Below are positions 5,961 through 9,397 of a stretch of DNA of 9,397 nt, piece after piece; the first letter of the stretch is position 1, and each line of letters begins with the position of its first letter. A program made the position numbers and the translations under genes. This DNA comes from an uncultured Acidobacteriota bacterium (GTDB lineage: Bacteria; Acidobacteriota; Thermoanaerobaculia; Gp7-AA8). The stretch covers positions 1 to 9,397 of the forward strand of contig CAMPKJ010000193.1 in NCBI GenBank assembly GCA_946887105.1. The letters run 5' to 3'. The notes beneath the pieces were generated by a model that was not told the DNA's origin, made no database searches, and saw only the letters and a program-made list of their open reading frames with translations.

Positions 5961-6748
5961 TGTGGGGCATCATCCCGGCGGCCGGAATCGGCAGCCGCAT
6001 CCAGCCACTCGCATTTTCGAAGGAACTGCTGCCGGTCGGCTCGAGGCACGACGGCGAGACGGAGCGGCCGCGCGCGGTCAGCGAGTATCTGCTCGAGCGC
6101 ATGGTCGCCGGCGGCGCGACGCGCATCTGTTTCGTGATCGCGCCGGGCAAGTCGGACATCATCGAGTACTACGGCGGCAGCTACGGTCCCGCGGAGATCT
6201 GCTACGTCGTGCAGCCGCAGCCGGGAGGTCTCTGCGACGCGCTCTTTCGCGCGCTGCCGCTGATCCACGATCACGAGATGGTGCTGGTCGGATTGCCGGA
6301 CACGGTCTGGTTTCCGGCGGCGGGCCTGCGTCTGCTCGGCGATGACGATCTGTCGTTTCTGCTGTTTCCGGTCGAGCGGCCGGAGCTGTTCGATGCCGTC
6401 GTTTCGGACGACGCGGGCAACGTGCTCGAGATCCAGGTGAAGCAGCAGGACGCGACGTCGCACTGGATCTGGGGTGCGTTCAAACTGCGCGGCTCGGTCC
6501 TGCGCGAGCTGCACGAGCTGTGGTGTACGCGCTCGCCACGCGACCCGTACATGGGCACGCTGGTGAATGCCTGGATGGCTCGCGGCGGACGCGCGGCAGG
6601 CGTGCGGCGCGGCGAAGCGTACGTGGACGTCGGAACACTGAACGGTTATCGCGAGGCCATCGATCTGCTGCGCGAGCGCGATGGCCTCGCAGAGGAAGGG
6701 TTTGCGGCGCGCCCCGCGCGCCTGATCGCCGTAGGAGAGCATGCATGA
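5960..6748 (+). CDS. Sugar-1-phosphate nucleotidyltransferase (RmlA/GalU-like)
   Basis: The 262-residue cytoplasmic enzyme is expected to join a nucleoside triphosphate to a sugar 1-phosphate, giving a nucleotide sugar and pyrophosphate. It opens with the family signature IIPAAGIGSRIQPLAFSKEL: Gly9-x-Gly11-x-Arg13, Pro16 and Lys21, with Pro25 after it. QPGGLCDAL at 87-95 fits the base-recognition loop, Asp114 in GLPDTVW the first metal ligand, and VDVGTLNGY at 222-230 the second metal site (usual 'D.GT...'). The start ATG 5960 overlaps the preceding TGA (TGATG) and has a strong GAGGAGG at 5948-5954. The middle insert is short, as in enzymes without an added C-terminal helix domain. The sugar and nucleotide cannot be named. 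Inositol-1-phosphate cytidylyltransferases belong to the same superfamily, so that is an alternative given the divergent ino1, but a hexose-1-phosphate substrate is more ordinary. Confidence 0.85.
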   Translation: MWGIIPAAGIGSRIQPLAFSKELLPVGSRHDGETERPRAVSEYLLERMVAGGATRICFVIAPGKSDIIEYYGGSYGPAEICYVVQPQPGGLCDALFRALPLIHDHEMVLVGLPDTVWFPAAGLRLLGDDDLSFLLFPVERPELFDAVVSDDAGNVLEIQVKQQDATSHWIWGAFKLRGSVLRELHELWCTRSPRDPYMGTLVNAWMARGGRAAGVRRGEAYVDVGTLNGYREAIDLLRERDGLAEEGFAARPARLIAVGEHA

Positions 6749-7455
6749 TGAGTGTCGATATCGAAGCCGAAGTGCGCCGGCTGGGTCCGTGGTTCCACAA
6801 TCTCACTCTCGGCGGTGTCCGCACGGCGCCCGAGCACTTCCTCGGCGACTATCCGCGCATGAAATGGGAGAAGTTCGCGGATGCGCTTCCGCGCGATCTG
6901 ACCGGCAAGTCGGTGCTCGACGTCGGCTGCAACGCCGGCTTCTATGCGATGGAGATGAAGCGGCGCGGCGCCGTACGCGTGCTCGGCATCGACAGCGATC
7001 AGCGCTATCTCGATCAGGCCCGTTTCGCGGCTTCGGTGGAGGGACTGGACATCGAGTTCGCGCAGCGCTCCGTCTACGACGTCGGCGATCTCGGCGAGCG
7101 GTTCGACCTGGTGCTGTTCATGGGCGTGCTCTATCACCTGCGCTATCCGCTGCTCGCGCTCGATCGCCTGCGCGACGTGGTCGGCGAGATGCTGGTCTTT
7201 CAATCGATGCTGCGCGGCGACAGCGGCGTCATGGAGCTCGCCGGCGATTACCCGTTCGACGAGCGCGCAATGTTCGATGATCCCGCGTATCCGAAGATGT
7301 TCTTCGTCGAGCAGCGTTACGCGAACGATCCGACGAACTGGTGGATCCCGAACCGCGCGTGCGCCGAGGCGATGTTGCGCAGTGCCGGATTCAGGATCAT
7401 TGCGCACCCCGAGGAAGAAGTGTTCCTCTGCGGCCTGGCGGAGGGAGAGGCATGA
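6745..7455 (+). CDS. SAM-dependent methyltransferase, TIGR04290 (Rta_06860)-like
   Basis: The protein has 236 residues. ATG 6745 overlaps the upstream stop as ATGA and has AGGAGAG at 6733-6739; a second ATG follows directly. It is a class I Rossmann methyltransferase: motif I is VLDVGCNAGFY at 57-67, the acidic residue after strand 2 is Asp83 (GIDSD), and FMGVLYHLRYPLLALD at 125-140 follows strand 4. An N-terminal block PWFHNL..GG.RTAPEHFLGDYP (15-37) and a C-terminal block NDPTNWWIPN (194-203) flank the fold. From memory these two blocks match the TIGR04290 family, distantly similar to the tRNA carboxymethyluridine enzyme CmoB. The position between a nucleotidyltransferase and a glycoside hydrolase argues for a sugar or glycoside as substrate rather than tRNA, but this is inference. 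The fold is certain; the subfamily is fairly sure. Confidence 0.85.
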   Translation: MMSVDIEAEVRRLGPWFHNLTLGGVRTAPEHFLGDYPRMKWEKFADALPRDLTGKSVLDVGCNAGFYAMEMKRRGAVRVLGIDSDQRYLDQARFAASVEGLDIEFAQRSVYDVGDLGERFDLVLFMGVLYHLRYPLLALDRLRDVVGEMLVFQSMLRGDSGVMELAGDYPFDERAMFDDPAYPKMFFVEQRYANDPTNWWIPNRACAEAMLRSAGFRIIAHPEEEVFLCGLAEGEA

Positions 7456-8336
7456 TCGAAGCGGTCATGCTGTGGAACGAGCCGAACAATCTCTCGCACT
7501 GGGACTTCGAGCTCGATCCGGAGTGGCAGATCTTCTCGGACATGGTGCGCGTCGCGTCCGACGCCATCCGTACCGAGAACGGCAGCATCCTGCGCGTTCT
7601 CGGCGGGATCTCTCCGATCGATCCGTTGTTCATCGAGCGGATGAGCCGGCAGGGAGTGCTGGACCGGATCGACGTCGTGGCGGTGCACGGCTTCCCGCTC
7701 GACTGGAACCACTGGCAGATTCACGACTGGCCGGCCAAGATCGAGGAGATCCGCGCCGTCACGCACCATCCGGTCTGGGTGAGCGAAGCGGGCGTCTCGT
7801 CGTTCGGCGCCGAGGAGGTGCAGGAGTTCGGGCTGGAACGGACGGCCCGGCTGCTGATCGGCAAGGCCGATCGCATTCACTGGTACAGCCTGCACGACCT
7901 TCCGCGCGCGTGGCCGGCCACGACGCGCCATCGCGAGGCCGAGGGATCGTCGTACTACCGGCACTTCTACATGGGCCTGTTGCGCGAGGACGGGACGCGC
8001 AAGCTGGCATTTCACAAGTTCCGCGAGTTCACGCCGCACCTCGGCATCTGCCAGTGGTTCCACTTCGAAGATCCGCGCCTCGACTCGTCCGTGCAGCTCC
8101 TGAAGGAGCTCGGCGTGAAGAAGCTGCGCACCGGCTTGAGCTGGGCGGACAGCCATCGTCCGAACGCCGATCAATGGTTCGACCGGCAGATGAAGGCGCT
8201 GGAGGATTTCGACGTGACGCTGACGTATTGCTTCACGCCCGAGTCGTGCGGCCTGCGCGCGCACCACACCAGCCCGCCGCAACGCGTGGAGGAGTTCGCG
8301 GACTTCTGCGCGCGGATGACGAAGAGGTATGTGTGA
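7452..8336 (+). CDS. Glycoside hydrolase, clan A-like, apparently circularly permuted
   Basis: The protein has 294 residues. ATG 7452 overlaps the upstream stop as ATGA, and GAGGGAG at 7441-7447 is four bases before it, so the start is secure. Residues 1-17 read MIEAVMLWNEPNNLSHW, with Glu10 as the acid/base in the W-N-E-P-N motif at the end of barrel strand 4 in clan-A retaining enzymes. His79 (VAVHGFP) fits strand 6, Glu112 (VWVSEAG) the nucleophile on strand 7, and IHWYSLHD (142-149) strand 8. Residues 198-294 then resemble strands 1-3 and helix 3 of the same fold: GICQWFHFEDP, VKKLRTGLSWAD, a WFD-containing helix, VTLTYCFTPE, and FADFCARMTKRY. No signal peptide is seen, so it probably acts in the cytoplasm. 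Substrate is unknown; distant likeness to beta-xylosidase-type proteins is only suggestive. Both catalytic Glu are present, so activity is plausible. Confidence 0.8.
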   Translation: MIEAVMLWNEPNNLSHWDFELDPEWQIFSDMVRVASDAIRTENGSILRVLGGISPIDPLFIERMSRQGVLDRIDVVAVHGFPLDWNHWQIHDWPAKIEEIRAVTHHPVWVSEAGVSSFGAEEVQEFGLERTARLLIGKADRIHWYSLHDLPRAWPATTRHREAEGSSYYRHFYMGLLREDGTRKLAFHKFREFTPHLGICQWFHFEDPRLDSSVQLLKELGVKKLRTGLSWADSHRPNADQWFDRQMKALEDFDVTLTYCFTPESCGLRAHHTSPPQRVEEFADFCARMTKRYV

Positions 8337-8670
8337 CGGGCGCCGGGTGGTCTGTGTCGATCTGAACGGCGTGCTCGATTCGTACGCCGGATGGCGCGGT
8401 GCGGAACATTGGGATCCGCCGCGCGCGGGCGCGGAGGCGTTCCTGCAGTCGCTGCGCGTGAATGGCTTTCGCATCGTGATCTTCACGACGCGCTGGCCCG
8501 ATGACGCGAAGCGCTGGCTCGACGAGCACGGCCTGATGCGCTACGTCGACGAAGTGACCGATCGCAAACCGGCCGCGCACGTATTCGTCGACGACCGCGC
8601 CGTCTGTTTCCGCGGCGACTTCGACGCCACGCTCGCGGACGTGCTGTCGTTCAGCGCGCACTGGGAATGA
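8329..8670 (+). CDS. Small HAD-like phosphatase with Asn in motif I
   Basis: The 113-residue protein has HAD superfamily motifs in order. Motif I is CVDLNGVLD at 9-17, with nucleophile Asp11. Motif II is FTTRW at 52-56 with Thr53/54. Lys80 in TDRKPAAH serves as motif III and VFVDDRA (Asp88-Asp89) as motif IV. No cap domain fits in this length, so it resembles the minimal capless HADs. The second motif I aspartate, normally the general acid/base of phosphatases (DxD), is Asn13 here. That could slow or alter catalysis, or mark a subfamily with this residue. The ATG at 8329 overlaps the hydrolase gene by 8 bases, with GAGG almost touching it; GTG 8347 is a weaker option. As last gene of the operon it probably removes phosphate from a small sugar or intermediate. 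The 3' end overlaps the convergent kinase-like gene by 20 bases. Confidence 0.75.
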   Translation: MCDGRRVVCVDLNGVLDSYAGWRGAEHWDPPRAGAEAFLQSLRVNGFRIVIFTTRWPDDAKRWLDEHGLMRYVDEVTDRKPAAHVFVDDRAVCFRGDFDATLADVLSFSAHWE

Positions 8671-9397
8671 GCCGGGCGTAGCGCGCCGCCTGCTCCGCAT
8701 TTCCGGCCAGCGTGTGGAAGCCGTACCAGAAGGCGAGATAACAGATCGTGTAGAAGTGCAGCACGCGCCGGGACCAGCTCCGGCCGGTCAGGCGCGCAAC
8801 GGCGTCCGTGACGTCGAGGTCGAGCTCGACCATCGCGCCGGCCAGATCCCAGGCGATGTCCTGACAGCCGATCAGATCGTGTCCCGCGTGATGATCGACG
8901 CCGTCGCACTTGAGGATCGTGCCGTCGTTCGCGACGATCCACTCCTCGGCGTGCATCTTGTTGTCGGTGACCACGCGTCGTGCGCACGCTTCCACTTCGC
9001 CGATGTGCTCCGAGACATCGACGCCAGTGTTGAAGCGCGCCATCGCGGCGAGTTGGTGCGCGCTCGCGCCGCGGCGCGTGGCCGGCCAGTGGTTGTTGCG
9101 GAAGGCGAGATAGCGCGCCACGGTCTCCGGCAGCGCATTGCGATCGACGGGACGCGACTGCTCGAGCCAGCGCGTGAGGAGGAAGCCGCGGTGCTGGCCG
9201 ATGACCGGCGGCGCGAAGCCGGCTTCCGCGAGCTCGCAGGCGCGCGCGTGCATTTCGTCGCCGCGCAATCCGAGTCCGTTGAACTTTGCGAGCGTTCCGT
9301 CCGCGAGCCGGTACTTGCGGCGGCTGCCGCCGGGCAACTCGTGCGCGCCGTCGAAGAGACGCAGCTCTTCGAAATCGGTCACGGCCTTGGTCACGCT
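8651..9397 (-). CDS. Kinase-fold (aminoglycoside/choline kinase-like) protein, 5' end possibly outside window
   Basis: The leftward frame is open to the right edge. GTG 9394 is a possible start giving 247 residues, but the true start may lie beyond. The N-terminal part has small-lobe features: GGSRRKYRLADGTLAKFNG with Lys37 in an A-K pair, then an acidic residue in a helix (Glu47) and FLLTRWLE (71-78), like the hinge. The second half has a catalytic-loop-like segment (NKMHAEEWIV, 145-154) and LKCDGVDHH (161-169), where Asp164 fits the metal-binding Asp. QDIAWDLAGA (178-187) matches the 'D.A.DLA' helix of APH/choline-kinase folds. The usual H-x-D...N catalytic residues are not recognisable: by my alignment the Asp and Asn positions are Lys146 and Glu151. 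It may be a divergent small-molecule kinase or an inactive relative. It converges on and overlaps the HAD gene, and may belong to the same pathway. Confidence 0.55.
   Translation of the reverse strand, partial: SVTKAVTDFEELRLFDGAHELPGGSRRKYRLADGTLAKFNGLGLRGDEMHARACELAEAGFAPPVIGQHRGFLLTRWLEQSRPVDRNALPETVARYLAFRNNHWPATRRGASAHQLAAMARFNTGVDVSEHIGEVEACARRVVTDNKMHAEEWIVANDGTILKCDGVDHHAGHDLIGCQDIAWDLAGAMVELDLDVTDAVARLTGRSWSRRVLHFYTICYLAFWYGFHTLAGNAEQAARYARLIPSAR

Noticed and set aside
4809..6742. Two long minus-strand frames (about 366 and 278 codons) opposite the glycosyltransferase and nucleotidyltransferase
   Set aside because: They mirror codon bias of the sense genes and contain no motifs or ribosome sites.
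5099..6748. The nucleotidyltransferase frame stays open about 860 bases upstream, into the glycosyltransferase gene
   Set aside because: The extension is low-complexity Arg/Ala sequence. The nucleotide-binding signature and a strong ribosome site define the start at 5960.
1..9397. tRNA, rRNA, CRISPR array, insertion sequence or attachment site
   Set aside because: I found no cloverleaf, regularly spaced repeats, transposase motifs or terminal inverted repeats. The genes are tightly packed with no room for such elements.

Overview
The window is high-GC bacterial DNA, coding on both strands, with TTG and GTG starts and many start/stop overlaps. No phylogenetic marker is present. The codon use and gene mix suit a free-living soil bacterium such as an Acidobacteriota member or a proteobacterium, but this is only a guess. 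There are eleven protein genes, two of them cut by the window edges. I see no RNA genes, insertion sequences or CRISPR arrays.

Left block (1-2346): a chromate-resistance locus. The 5' end of chrB runs leftward off the edge. Divergent from it are a small low-molecular-weight phosphatase/arsenate-reductase-like protein and the chromate transporter gene chrA, which overlap by 14 bases. The 58-bp divergent region holds two near-identical 11-bp direct repeats, 19 bp apart, that sit on the predicted chrB promoter. A small stand-alone protein with a PLAT/LH2-like signature follows in the same direction. A strong hairpin then separates it from the next, convergent block.

Middle block (2344-3934, minus strand): ino1 (myo-inositol-1-phosphate synthase) followed one base later by a small ChaB-domain gene.

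Right block (4015-8670, plus strand, divergent from ino1): a compact six-gene operon in which every junction overlaps. The order is HD-domain protein, CgeB-like GT-B glycosyltransferase, sugar-1-phosphate nucleotidyltransferase, SAM methyltransferase resembling the TIGR04290 (Rta_06860) type, clan-A-like glycoside hydrolase, and small HAD-like phosphatase. A convergent kinase-fold gene overlaps the operon's 3' end by 20 bases and runs off the right edge. Activation, transfer, methylation, hydrolysis and dephosphorylation activities together suggest a sugar or glycoside pathway. Its product cannot be read from the sequence. The divergent inositol-phosphate synthase makes an inositol-containing product a hypothesis worth testing.

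The most striking single observation is the glycoside hydrolase. It starts at the strand carrying the acid/base Trp-Asn-Glu-Pro-Asn motif and ends with what looks like the first three beta/alpha units of the same barrel. It therefore reads as a circularly permuted TIM barrel.
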